Part shown: positions 15,477 to 23,280 of the stretch, in pieces | How positions within the stretch are numbered: the stretch's first letter is position 1 | How the letters are laid out: every line of letters begins with the position of its first letter | From: Luteimonas huabeiensis HB2 | GTDB lineage: Bacteria; Pseudomonadota; Gammaproteobacteria; Xanthomonadales; Xanthomonadaceae | Length of the DNA stretch: 64,000 nucleotides | Assembly: GCF_000559025.1 (NCBI RefSeq) | Contig: NZ_JAAN01000014.1 | Location: forward strand, 186,001 to 250,000 | Direction: 5' to 3' | Made by a program: the position numbers and the translations under genes | The notes under the pieces: generated by a model | What the model was told of the DNA's origin: nothing | The model's database searches: none | Seen by the model: only the letters and a program-made list of their open reading frames with translations

Positions 15477-16337
15477 CTATGCCTCGCGAGGTCTGTACCA
15501 GGCGGCCCGTTGCCCCTCCACCTCACGGTAGCGAAGCTCGAACAGGCGGCACTCGTGCACCACCTGCCGCCAACTGCTGCAGCCGTACTTGGCTGGAAGC
15601 TGCTCGGGATGCTGGTCCGCGATCCAGCGGCCAGCGGCGGCAATGGGTGTCCAGCCCTCGACGGCCAACTGCGCGGCGGCCTCGCGCAGCGCGCGAACGA
15701 TGCCGGCGGCCGGCCAGTCCACCGTGCCGTCCGGCGCGATGCCATTGACCACCAGGTCGTGGAACACATCCGACTGGACGAACTCCGCTGCCAGGCGCCG
15801 CGCCTGATCCATGTGCTCGGCCCAGCCGCGCAGCTGCTCAAAGTGTTGATCGATGCGCGTGTAGGCGGAACCGAGTTCGTCCTGTGCAGCGCGACACCCG
15901 TCCACGGTCCATAGATCGTGCTGGTCGATGAAGTGGTGCACCAGGGTGTTGCGCAGCGATACCAGGTCTTTGAGGTCGGCCTGGGTTTTGGCGTAGTCCT
16001 GCGCAGACAGGCTCAGTTGCACGCGCGTGCGAAAGGAAATCACGTCGCCAGGAAGATCGTCGTCGCGTTCCTCGCCGCCATTTCCATCGGTGACGACATA
16101 CGAACCAAACAGTTGTCCGATCAACGTGCCCAGGGTCTTGGTCGCGGCATCTTCAATCCGCGCTGCGCGAATGGCCTCCAGCGAATGCGCCGGGCCTGAA
16201 ATCTCGTGGTGGGCCACGATGGCTTTCATGAGGCGCTCGTATTGTTGAAGGCGCAACAGGCATCTGCCCAGCAAGCGCTGAACGTCTCGCTGTAGTGGTT
16301 GCAGTGCGTTTGTGACGGGGAAAGTCGTCATATCCAT
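15477..16337 (-). CDS. OST-HTH/LOTUS-domain protein
   Basis: 286 residues from the ATG at 16337 (a second ATG at 16331 is possible). The N-terminal two thirds are helical (RLLGRCLLRLQQYERLMKAI; LVSLRNTLVHHFIDQHDLW). The last ~75 residues fit a LOTUS/OST-HTH winged helix (LREAAAQLAVEGWTPIAAAG ... YGCSSWRQVVHECRLFELRY), an RNA-binding fold often linked to NYN ribonucleases. No nuclease domain is visible. The RNTLVHHF segment recalls the RX(4-6)H signature of HEPN ribonucleases and might be catalytic. It is located inside the replication/partition core of the ICE. The LOTUS call is fairly good, the HEPN idea tentative. Confidence 0.65.
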   Translation of the reverse strand: MDMTTFPVTNALQPLQRDVQRLLGRCLLRLQQYERLMKAIVAHHEISGPAHSLEAIRAARIEDAATKTLGTLIGQLFGSYVVTDGNGGEERDDDLPGDVISFRTRVQLSLSAQDYAKTQADLKDLVSLRNTLVHHFIDQHDLWTVDGCRAAQDELGSAYTRIDQHFEQLRGWAEHMDQARRLAAEFVQSDVFHDLVVNGIAPDGTVDWPAAGIVRALREAAAQLAVEGWTPIAAAGRWIADQHPEQLPAKYGCSSWRQVVHECRLFELRYREVEGQRAAWYRPREA

Positions 16338-16444
16338 CGTTGGCCGGGCTCGTGCGTGGCTGTCCTCGTTTGATTCACAGGCGACAGTTTCGCCTGTCGT
16401 TCGGCGGGCAGCAATCGAGCACGGCGGAAGGGTGTTTGTTCCAG

Positions 16445-16461
16445 CTATCCCCTGGGGATAG
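16445..16461. promoter_or_regulatory. 17-bp palindrome, copy 3 (operator-like)
   Basis: CTATCCCCTGGGGATAG, directly downstream of the STY4528-like stop codon and about 110 bp upstream of the LOTUS-domain gene. Confidence 0.7.
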
Positions 16462-17661
16462 TCAACATCGGCGATCACGCAAGGCTTCTCGGAGCTGAGC
16501 CAGGTAGGCACGTGCCACCTCGGGGTCAGCCGCACGGGATGCTGGCGGTGACGAGGGCGCAGGTGACGGGGGCGCTGGCGGCGTCGATGCAGTTTCTCCG
16601 GCCCAGGCCTTGAACTCCCCGCGGATCGCCTTCTGGATGATGCCAAACAGGTAGCCGGCCGGGTTGCGTACCGCGCTGTTGTGGCAGCGTGCCGCCCACT
16701 CGTCGAGAACGGCCTGCCTCTGCGCCTCGTCCACCTGCTGCAGCGCCACCAGCGCGCCGGCCTGCTGCTCGTCCTTCAAGCGCAGGAAACGCTCGGGCAG
16801 TCGCAGGTTCTGCAAGGCCCTCGCGCGCGGTACTGTACGTACTTCATTTATACGATCATTACGTACTGTACGGTCCTCCTTCGGAATCCGAAGAGAGCTG
16901 TCCGGCGCGGGTTTCGGCCCTGCTTCGGATTCCGAAGACGGGCGCGCAGCATTCCGAAGAAGGGCTTCCTGGCCTTCTTCGGATTCGTGGTCCGCACCCT
17001 CCTGTGGATAACCTGGCGTCGTCCAGCCATGCCGCGCCATGCGCTGCGCCAGCACTTGCAGACGGGTCGGCAGTGTGCGCCCGCTGAGCAGCGGGTCTTC
17101 GGCGATCTCCCGCAGCGTGTTCATGCCCACGACCTGCACCGCCTTCGCCGCGTGCGTGAGCGCCTGGCTCACCAGGCCCAGGTAGTCCGGGTCGAGCTGC
17201 ATCGCCTCGAAGGGTGACAGCGGTTCGTCGTGCAGCACGTAGAGGTTGCCTTGGATACGGCCGGTCTTGGGATCGCGCCGCCGCCGCACCAGGCTGAGCC
17301 AGCGCGTCAGCCGCAGCAGCGTCAAGGCGCGCGCCACGGTCTCGTGCGAGGCTTGCGCCGCACAGGGCATGGACGCCAGATATGGGCGGAGCTGGTCGTA
17401 GGTGGGAAAGGCGGTCACGCCGTCGTCGTTGAGCTGCAGGCGGAACACCTGCCAGGCATTGCGCTCCAGCGGCGTCAGGCGCCGGTCGAGGAACAACGCG
17501 CGCGGCACGCTCTCGTGCCGGTTGCCGCTGTAGAGAAAGCCGTCCTGGCTCGGCGCCGTGCCCTGCGCCGGTTCCTTCGGCTCAAGGTGCCGCAGCGCCT
17601 CGTCGAACAACGCCGACAGCGCAACCGGGCCATCACGCCGTGGAGCGTCGCCCGTCGTCAT
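16462..17661 (-). CDS. STY4528 family ICE protein (HTH-like)
   Basis: 399 residues. The N-terminal ~200 residues match the so-called STY4528 pathogenicity relay proteins: LTPLERNAWQVFRLQLNDDG followed by a winged-helix-like segment (SHETVARALTLLRLTRWLSL). A variable linker (about residues 225-285) is encoded by DNA with clustered inverted repeats. A conserved C-terminal block follows (LRLPERFLRL ... NPAGYLFGIIQKAIRGEF), then a Pro/Ala tail. It lies 3 bp from the DUF2857 stop. Probably a DNA-binding element protein; its role is unproven. Confidence 0.8.
   Translation of the reverse strand: MTTGDAPRRDGPVALSALFDEALRHLEPKEPAQGTAPSQDGFLYSGNRHESVPRALFLDRRLTPLERNAWQVFRLQLNDDGVTAFPTYDQLRPYLASMPCAAQASHETVARALTLLRLTRWLSLVRRRRDPKTGRIQGNLYVLHDEPLSPFEAMQLDPDYLGLVSQALTHAAKAVQVVGMNTLREIAEDPLLSGRTLPTRLQVLAQRMARHGWTTPGYPQEGADHESEEGQEALLRNAARPSSESEAGPKPAPDSSLRIPKEDRTVRNDRINEVRTVPRARALQNLRLPERFLRLKDEQQAGALVALQQVDEAQRQAVLDEWAARCHNSAVRNPAGYLFGIIQKAIRGEFKAWAGETASTPPAPPSPAPSSPPASRAADPEVARAYLAQLREALRDRRC
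16826..16985. repeat. Cluster of short inverted and direct repeats inside the STY4528-like gene
   Basis: Two 15-bp palindromes (CTTCGGAATCCGAAG at about 16878-16892 and CTTCGGATTCCGAAG at about 16928-16942), a third half-site pair (ATTCCGAAGAAGG ... CCTTCTTCGGAT) and two GTACTGTACG direct repeats flanking an AT-rich 20-bp spot near 16850. Confidence 0.6.
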
Positions 17662-17664
17662 GAC

Positions 17665-18225
17665 CTACACCAGCCCCTGGTCGACCCAGTTCCGTATCGC
17701 CGACCAGATCACCGACATGGGCAGGGTCATGGCCTCGGCCAGGTCCATGGTCAGCGCCAGCATCGCCATGTCGTCGTTCAGTGCGATGTGCCGCTCCGTG
17801 ATGCCGGCCTTCCAGCGTTCCCACAGGGCCACGTCCTGCGCCTCGTCGAGCACCGGATGCCGACCCTTACGCTTGGGCAGCCCGAGGATGTCGCGGCGCA
17901 GCGCCACTTCCTGATGCGTGAGGCCGTAGAACTTGCTGACCATCTCCGTGCTCGCCCCCAGGCGCAGCATGCGGTCCACCGTGGCGATCTCCCGCTCCAC
18001 GTCGTGCACCTGGCTCAGCAGCCGCTTCAACACTTCCCGGTTCACCGACACCGAACACCACGACACCGTGGCATTCACCAGCATGCTCACGAGTTCTGGG
18101 TGCTTCAGCGCATCCAGCTCCTCCTCACCGAAGCCCATGGCCTTGCAGCGGCGCAACTGGCCGTTGCGCAGGTCATGCAGGGCCTGGGCGATCACGGCCT
18201 GGTTGAGCGGGTGCGGTGCCGACAT
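17665..18225 (-). CDS. DUF2857 family ICE protein
   Basis: 186 residues. The characteristic blocks are LNQAVIAQALHDLRNGQLRR, LVSMLVNATVSWCSVSVNRE and ASTEMVSKFYGLTHQEVALR, the last a probable helix-turn-helix. DUF2857 proteins sit between parB and the STY4528 gene in PFGI-1-class ICEs. Here they are separated from parB by 17 bp and from STY4528 by 3 bp, so the genes form one operon. It may act as a regulator; this is inferred from the HTH-like segment only. Confidence 0.85.
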   Translation of the reverse strand: MSAPHPLNQAVIAQALHDLRNGQLRRCKAMGFGEEELDALKHPELVSMLVNATVSWCSVSVNREVLKRLLSQVHDVEREIATVDRMLRLGASTEMVSKFYGLTHQEVALRRDILGLPKRKGRHPVLDEAQDVALWERWKAGITERHIALNDDMAMLALTMDLAEAMTLPMSVIWSAIRNWVDQGLV

Positions 18226-18242
18226 ACGGGAGCCTCCTGCGC

Positions 18243-19886
18243 TCAGGAATCCTGGCTCGCTACGCCGGCTTCCAGATCCAGCAGCCGACGCGCCAGGCGC
18301 AGCAGACGGAACAGCTTTACCAGCCCGGCATCGCTCAGGCGCGTGACCAAGCCGCCGTGACCATGCAGCAGCGGCCCAAGGTCATCGGCCAGCCGCGCGC
18401 TGTCCAGCCCGGTCGCGGGTGCCGGCGCGGTGCTCAGCGCGTGCAGCAGGGTCAGCATCGCACGCGCGAACGCCGGGAGCGCCTTCGCCTGGCCCACGGC
18501 CGGCGTCACGCAGACGAAGCCGATGCCGCCATCGCTGGCTTCGATGTGGTCGCCCACCGCCGCTTCCCCCGCGATCTCGCGAGCGAACTGCGCGATATGC
18601 ACGCGCAGGCGATCCGGCACGTCCAGGCCCGGCTCGATGTACCAGACATCCGAGATGGGAAAGAGCCCGCCAACCTGCACCGGGATCGCACGCAGCGCAT
18701 CTGCCTCGAAGTCGGGTAGCTTGTCGCCGAGCTGATCCGCGACCATCCGCTGGATGGACTGCAGGCGCTCGGTGGTTGGGGCCGGCGTCACGATGTGCCC
18801 CTGCAGGCGCTCGTCGCGCTGCCCGTCCCGGGCGTTTGGTGCAGCGGCAGGTGGTGCCGAGGGTGTCTCTGCCGGTGGCGCGACGGGCGAGGTGTCCCGT
18901 GGCGTTGGCGCCGCGGGCGACAGTTGCGGCGTGATGGCTGGCGCCGCAGGTGCGACAGGCGTTGCCGGGTTCGGCGCGGCCGGCTCGCTGGTCAATACTC
19001 GCTGACGGCTTTCGCTGTCATCGACCTCCAATGCCAGCGTGTCGTAGTCCGCTTCCAGCAGCTCGGCCATCTGACCCACCAGTTCGTCCTGCACGCGCTG
19101 GGGCGAGAAGCCCTCCGGCTGCGTGTCGAACTGCGACAGCACATCCTGAAACAGCGAAGCGAAGTCCACGGTCAGCGGCCGGCCCAGCGCACGCCGCTCC
19201 CAGGTGCGCTCGCACGCCTTGCGCAGCACTGCGAGCCGGTCCACCTGATGCCGGCCCAATCCGCCGTACAACAGCGTCGGGATCGCCGGCAGCAGATAGC
19301 GCACCGCATCGTTCATGCGGCTGATGTGTGACTGCGGCACCGGATAGCCGTCGGCCGCCAGTCGCCGCGCGAGTTCGCTTTGCGACAGCGCCTGGCCGCT
19401 TTCCTGCTCGTAGAACTCGCGCGCCTTCTCGATGCCCAAGGCCCGCTCGATGAAGGTCAGGCCGCCGCGCAGCTCGTTCTCGGCCAGATGCCCGGTCAGC
19501 GCCACGATTTCGCCGCGCGCCGGCCACGGGCGGAACAGGCACGCAATGCGGAAGAAGCGTTCCTCCTTGGTCTCGCTCCACAACTCGCGCAGGATCGCCA
19601 GCCGCGTGTTGCCGCCGTTGCGAATAATGTAGTGCGCCTCGCCCGGCCTGCGCGTGATCGCGGGGGGCGCGTCCAGCCCACGTTCGCGGATGGACGCCTT
19701 GATCTCCGCATAGGCCGGGTTGCGCGTCACGCGTGGGTCATGTTCATAGGGGCGCAGCTCGTCCAGCGTCACCACCATCGGTGTGTCGGCGATGGGGTCG
19801 GTCAACGCCGCGGCCGAAGGACCGTTGCGTTCGAAGCCCTTGGCCAGCAGCTTGGTGGCCATGTCCTGCGGCGTCGGATCAGCCAT
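18243..19886 (-). CDS. parB: ParB-family partition protein of the ICE
   Basis: 547 residues. An N-terminal ParB/Sulfiredoxin-like domain (about 38-115) has VVTLDELRPYEHDPRVTRNP and the RNGGNTRLAI box. A helical DNA-binding region follows (FIERALGIEKAREFYEQESG, LARRLAADGYPVPQSHISRM). After a Pro/Ala linker (about 300-365) is a ~170-residue C-terminal domain typical of the ICE ParB class (TIGR03764). With ParA it stabilises the excised element. Its start overlaps the HicA-like gene by 8 bp. Confidence 0.9.
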   Translation of the reverse strand: MADPTPQDMATKLLAKGFERNGPSAAALTDPIADTPMVVTLDELRPYEHDPRVTRNPAYAEIKASIRERGLDAPPAITRRPGEAHYIIRNGGNTRLAILRELWSETKEERFFRIACLFRPWPARGEIVALTGHLAENELRGGLTFIERALGIEKAREFYEQESGQALSQSELARRLAADGYPVPQSHISRMNDAVRYLLPAIPTLLYGGLGRHQVDRLAVLRKACERTWERRALGRPLTVDFASLFQDVLSQFDTQPEGFSPQRVQDELVGQMAELLEADYDTLALEVDDSESRQRVLTSEPAAPNPATPVAPAAPAITPQLSPAAPTPRDTSPVAPPAETPSAPPAAAPNARDGQRDERLQGHIVTPAPTTERLQSIQRMVADQLGDKLPDFEADALRAIPVQVGGLFPISDVWYIEPGLDVPDRLRVHIAQFAREIAGEAAVGDHIEASDGGIGFVCVTPAVGQAKALPAFARAMLTLLHALSTAPAPATGLDSARLADDLGPLLHGHGGLVTRLSDAGLVKLFRLLRLARRLLDLEAGVASQDS

Positions 19887-20127
19887 CGCTGCTCTCCCGA
19901 GATGCCGTCAGTGCCTGTCGATCGGCGCGGCGAAGCTGCGCGCGTGCGTTGCGGCTGGCGCGGTGATCGCTCGCAGTCGAGCTGGTATAGATCGCGGCGC
20001 AGCCGGGCTTGGTGAACATCAGGTGCCCGCCGCGCGTGCGTTTCACGTGCCAACCTTCGCCCAGCGCGAACTCGATCAGCGCGCGTAGCCGCGCATGGCC
20101 GCGGGCCAGTTCATGCGCGATCGCCAT
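19879..20127 (-). CDS. HicA-like small protein between parA and parB (no HicB partner seen)
   Basis: 82 residues. It follows the HicA pattern, a small alpha-beta double-stranded-RNA-binding-like fold with GWHVKRTRGGHLMFTKPG, including the histidine expected for HicA ribonucleases (GGH instead of GSH). It overlaps parA by 17 bp and parB by 8 bp, so all three are translated as a coupled set. No HicB-type antitoxin is present nearby. It may be a decoy or a recruited partition accessory rather than an active toxin. Start chosen at the ATG behind AGGAG. Confidence 0.6.
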   Translation of the reverse strand: MAIAHELARGHARLRALIEFALGEGWHVKRTRGGHLMFTKPGCAAIYTSSTASDHRASRNARAQLRRADRQALTASRESSDG

Positions 20128-20977
20128 GACTGGCTCCTCCTGCGCGGCCTCTGCCGGTAACGCATGCAAAGCGCTCCCGCCATGCCGGGAACAGCTCGCC
20201 AGCCAGCGCACGCATCGTCTCCAACGCCGCAGGCGCAGTACGGCCCACTGGTTGCCGGTATTCGACGCGATGCACTGGCAGCCCCCGTGTTGCGGCACGT
20301 GGGTAGGCTTCAATGGCCGGGACGTCGGTGCTCAGGACCTGTATGCCAGCGTGCGCCTGGAACACTTGTCGCAGGGCCTGCTGGATCAGTCGGGCGTTCG
20401 ACGAAACCGGATGCACACGGTTGATGAGCAAGCGCAGCGGTGGCGGCTCGATGCCGAGGTGCCGATACGGAGCGATGTCCTCGATCAGTTGCAGCGTGCC
20501 GCGCCTCAGCTCACGCGCCGCCAGGATTTCCGGCGTCACCGGTGACAGCGCCAGACTGGAGGCCAGTACCGCCATTTCCAGCAGCACACTGCGCGCTCCC
20601 TGGGTATCGATCAGCAGCAGGTCGTAGTGCGACGCCAGCGCGGGGAGCAGGTGACGCAGGCGCAGCCGACCGTCGGGTGCGTGCAGCAGCAGTGTGTTCA
20701 GTTCGCCGCGATGGTCGTTCGACACCACCAGGTCGAGACCCGCCACAGCGGTCTGCGAAGCCAATTGCTCGATACGCTGCTCATTGAAGGCCAGCATCTC
20801 ATAGATGCCGGCAGGCGCATGCGTGCCGAGCGTGAAGTAGCTCGACAAGGTGGGCTGTACGTCCAGGTCCAGCAGCAGCACGCGCAGTCCCGCATCGGCG
20901 ATGAAGCCGCCCAGGTTCGCTGCGGTGGTCGTCTTGCCGACGCCACCCTTGGTCGAAATGATGGATACCACCTGCAT
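20111..20977 (-). CDS. parA: ParA/Soj-family partition ATPase of the ICE
   Basis: 288 residues with the deviant Walker A KGGVGKTTTAANLGG near residue 10, the A' segment LLLDLDVQPTLSSYF and Walker B LLLIDTQGA. The ATG at 20977 is preceded by GGAG; the upstream in-frame codons lack a ribosome binding site. It lies head of the parA-hicA-like-parB-DUF2857 operon and needs ParB for element partition or stability. Confidence 0.92.
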   Translation of the reverse strand: MQVVSIISTKGGVGKTTTAANLGGFIADAGLRVLLLDLDVQPTLSSYFTLGTHAPAGIYEMLAFNEQRIEQLASQTAVAGLDLVVSNDHRGELNTLLLHAPDGRLRLRHLLPALASHYDLLLIDTQGARSVLLEMAVLASSLALSPVTPEILAARELRRGTLQLIEDIAPYRHLGIEPPPLRLLINRVHPVSSNARLIQQALRQVFQAHAGIQVLSTDVPAIEAYPRAATRGLPVHRVEYRQPVGRTAPAALETMRALAGELFPAWRERFACVTGRGRAGGASHGDRA

Positions 20978-21017
20978 GGTGCGACTCCTCGTGGAAGGGA
21001 TTCCGGGGGGCGCGGGC

Positions 21018-21236
21018 TCACGCCCGCTCACTGAGTCGATCGGTGATCCACTGATCGATCTCCACCGAATCCCATCCGATGGCGCGTACCCCGAGGCGCA
21101 GGGGCTTAGGAAACTTGCCCTCCTTGATCAGGTTGTAGATGTGGGCGCGTTTGAAGCCGGTCTTGGCCTCGACTTCCGCGCGGCGCAGGATGCGGTGTTC
21201 GTTCGGCGTCGCGGTGGCGATGGTCTGGGCAGTCAC
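21018..21236 (-). CDS. AlpA-family DNA-binding regulator
   Basis: 72 residues, MerR-like/AlpA winged helix: ILRRAEVEAKTGFKRAHIYN then LIKEGKFPKPLRLGVRAIGW and a terminal recognition helix. The GTG at 21236 is preferred because AAGGA lies 9 nt upstream; the GTG at 21245 abuts that site. AlpA proteins regulate excision genes in phages and ICEs. It is 40 bp upstream of parA and probably in the same operon. Confidence 0.85.
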   Translation of the reverse strand: MTAQTIATATPNEHRILRRAEVEAKTGFKRAHIYNLIKEGKFPKPLRLGVRAIGWDSVEIDQWITDRLSERA

Positions 21237-21346
21237 GAGGGACACTCCTTGGCGCTGTGTAGCGGCGATGATGGAAGTGCCCCGTATTCAATAGCGCGGT
21301 TCCCGCGCGGTCACCGCAAGTGCAGACACGCCGTCTGCACTTGCAG

Positions 21347-22108
21347 TCAGCGGTCCTGGGTAGCGAGATGACGCTTGGCTGCCGAAAACTTCGCCCACAG
21401 CGTTCGCTCGCTGATTCCGGATTTGTCGCCGTAATGGGCAACCAGCGCATTGATGACCGATTCCAGCGTCTCGAAAGACGAATAGGGAACGCCATTGGGT
21501 GACTTGCCCAACAGCAGGGTCAGAAGACCGCCAACGATGTTCAGGTAGGTGGATTCACTGCGGGCGCCCGGCATCCCGGATCGCTTCTCGCGCTCCGTGC
21601 GCGCCTGGTGCTCCTGGCTGAGCGTCTGGAACTGCTCATAGAGCGCGTCCCAGGCCTGCACCTTGTCGGCAAGCTGGAGCTTCAACGCCTCGCGATCCAT
21701 GACCAGTGCCTGCACGGCATCGACACTGACGGCCGGATGCAGGTGACGCTCGAAGGCATCGAACAGGAATGCCGGTCGCTGGTCGGGATAGAAACGGATC
21801 ATCCAAGCCTTCAGATCGACGTGGCGGATCGTGAGGCCAGGATCATCGAGCAAGGCGGGATCGTTGCTCGTGAGGCCATCCTTGCCGTAGGGAAGGTCGA
21901 GATGCACCAGTGCGTCGTAGATCCGTTCCGCGTTCAGGCGAAGCTGTGGCCAGCGCGCCAGCGCAGCGTGCTCCGGCAGCCGGTTCATCCCTTCGGCAAT
22001 ATCAAGGATACGGCGCTCGAAGCGTGACAGTCCCGCCCACTGGATGGCCGCCTCGATCGGACGATAGAAGACCTTGGCTTGGGCGCCGGAAGAAGATGAC
22101 TTTCTCAT
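21347..22108 (-). CDS. Conserved ICE-tip protein, function unknown
   Basis: 253 residues, almost entirely helical and charged. The sequence begins AKVFYRPIEAAIQWAGLSRF, and the middle (LQLADKVQAWDALYEQFQTL) is predicted coiled coil. The C-terminal YLNIVGGLLTLLLGKSPNGV plus FETLESVINALVAHYGDKSG is a strongly conserved block in homologues I recall from the parA end of these ICEs. No enzymatic motif is visible. Its ATG is preceded by AGGGAG, which overlaps the stop codon of a possible small upstream ORF. Confidence 0.7.
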   Translation of the reverse strand: MRKSSSSGAQAKVFYRPIEAAIQWAGLSRFERRILDIAEGMNRLPEHAALARWPQLRLNAERIYDALVHLDLPYGKDGLTSNDPALLDDPGLTIRHVDLKAWMIRFYPDQRPAFLFDAFERHLHPAVSVDAVQALVMDREALKLQLADKVQAWDALYEQFQTLSQEHQARTEREKRSGMPGARSESTYLNIVGGLLTLLLGKSPNGVPYSSFETLESVINALVAHYGDKSGISERTLWAKFSAAKRHLATQDR

Positions 22109-22111
22109 GGG

Positions 22112-22288
22112 CTACTCCCTGGTGAACGGGTTCAGGACATCGGCTTTTCTCGTGGTCTGGTCGACGCCATCCACACCTTCGCGGCGCGGAGCGGTGGCGA
22201 CTTGGCTTGTGGAAAGGTTGTAGTGACGGCGAATGGCTGCAATGCTCACCCCAGCAACCAGTCGATGTGGCACCTTGTCCACCAACAC
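22112..22288 (-). CDS. Possible small ORF coupled to the tip gene
   Basis: 58 residues if the GTG at 22288 is used. The middle of the frame (VAGVSIAAIRRHYNLSTSQV) reads like a helix-turn-helix, and the stop codon lies 3 bp before the next ATG, the spacing expected for coupled genes. The upstream frame closes quickly, so it could also be the tail of a broken regulator gene. Confidence 0.3.
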   Translation of the reverse strand: MLVDKVPHRLVAGVSIAAIRRHYNLSTSQVATAPRREGVDGVDQTTRKADVLNPFTRE

Positions 22289-22623
22289 CGAGCCTCTGCG
22301 TGGCGGTATGCTTCAAGATGTTTCTCGCCCGAGGCGGGGAGGCTTGGTGGTGAGGTTTTGCTACAGATGCCATCGCGGCGAAAGACGCATTCGGTCTACG
22401 TGCTTTCAAGTCTGGGCATCACCCGCATGTCAGACGCCGAGGGTCTTTCAGCAGACGCGGTTCGGGTGGCACCAGGCGCGGCGACGCCGTCTCGACGGGC
22501 AACGATGAGGCTTCGAGCCAGACGGCACGGGTCTTCGTTCAGATCAAGAAAGAATGACAGGCGAATGCCATCGATTCACCGACAAGTCTCAGAACATCAA
22601 CAGTTCTATTGCGGGCAACCGAC
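22289..22623. other. Gap between the ICE tip gene and the PIN-domain operon
   Basis: About 335 bp with no supportable gene. The minus-strand small ORF ends before it and the plus-strand operon begins after it, so divergent promoters are expected here. GC content is visibly lower than in the flanking ICE genes. Confidence 0.4.
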
Positions 22624-23280
22624 ATGACAGAAAAGCCGATCACGGTCTTCCAGCATCTTCACCTCAGGGGCAAGACAGCAACCGCAATGCGCAGTGGCAT
22701 CCTCGCGCAGGTTGGTGGCTCTTGGCGTCACGACGCTGAGCGGGAAGAAGACCTCAAGCAACACTTGGGCGACGACGATGTGATCGTGCTTGTACGATCT
22801 GCATTCGACGACGTCGATGAATCGGCTCTGGTGCTGTGGCAAGAGCCTGATGGCTACAAGGTTTCCAATATCGTGCCGCGAAACGTCGGTGAGCTTTGTA
22901 TTGACAAGTACAACGCGATTCTTCGCGACTTCGTCGCCCAAGTCGCGGAACCGGCGTCCCGGGCCGGCGGTTTCGGCGTCGAACTGACCTCTCCCAACCA
23001 GACTCTTGAGGATTGGCTGGATGCCGAACCGGCAGCAGCCCTGCGGCGCTTCTCGCGGCTCGCCAATAAATCCACAGGTGCGGCCCATCCCATGGACAGG
23101 GAGCGCTGGTACGCGTTCCTGATTGCCGCGCACCGTGCATCGAAACGACTGGATAGTGACCAATTGGCACGGTGGCTTGTCGAGGTGGAGGCCTGGTCCG
23201 CAGGGCGGGCGCAGGACTTGGCCATCGACTATGAATTCGCACTCGGACTGCTTGAACAGTATGACCAGTCGCATACATGA
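22624..23280 (+). CDS. Unknown protein, first gene of a PIN-domain operon
   Basis: 218 residues from the ATG at 22624 (an in-frame TTG at 22609 is possible; neither has a strong ribosome binding site). No domain is recognisable: an N-terminal alpha-beta region with an acidic stretch (HLGDDDVIVLVRSAFDDVDE) and a helical C-terminal half rich in Arg and Trp. The stop overlaps the next gene's start (ATGA, 23277-23280), so the two are coupled. It may be the partner, sensor or antitoxin of the PIN protein, inferred from context only. Confidence 0.65.
   Translation: MTEKPITVFQHLHLRGKTATAMRSGILAQVGGSWRHDAEREEDLKQHLGDDDVIVLVRSAFDDVDESALVLWQEPDGYKVSNIVPRNVGELCIDKYNAILRDFVAQVAEPASRAGGFGVELTSPNQTLEDWLDAEPAAALRRFSRLANKSTGAAHPMDRERWYAFLIAAHRASKRLDSDQLARWLVEVEAWSAGRAQDLAIDYEFALGLLEQYDQSHT

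Noticed and set aside
19879..20127. A complete HicAB toxin-antitoxin system
   Set aside because: Only a HicA-like protein is present; no HicB-like gene adjoins it.
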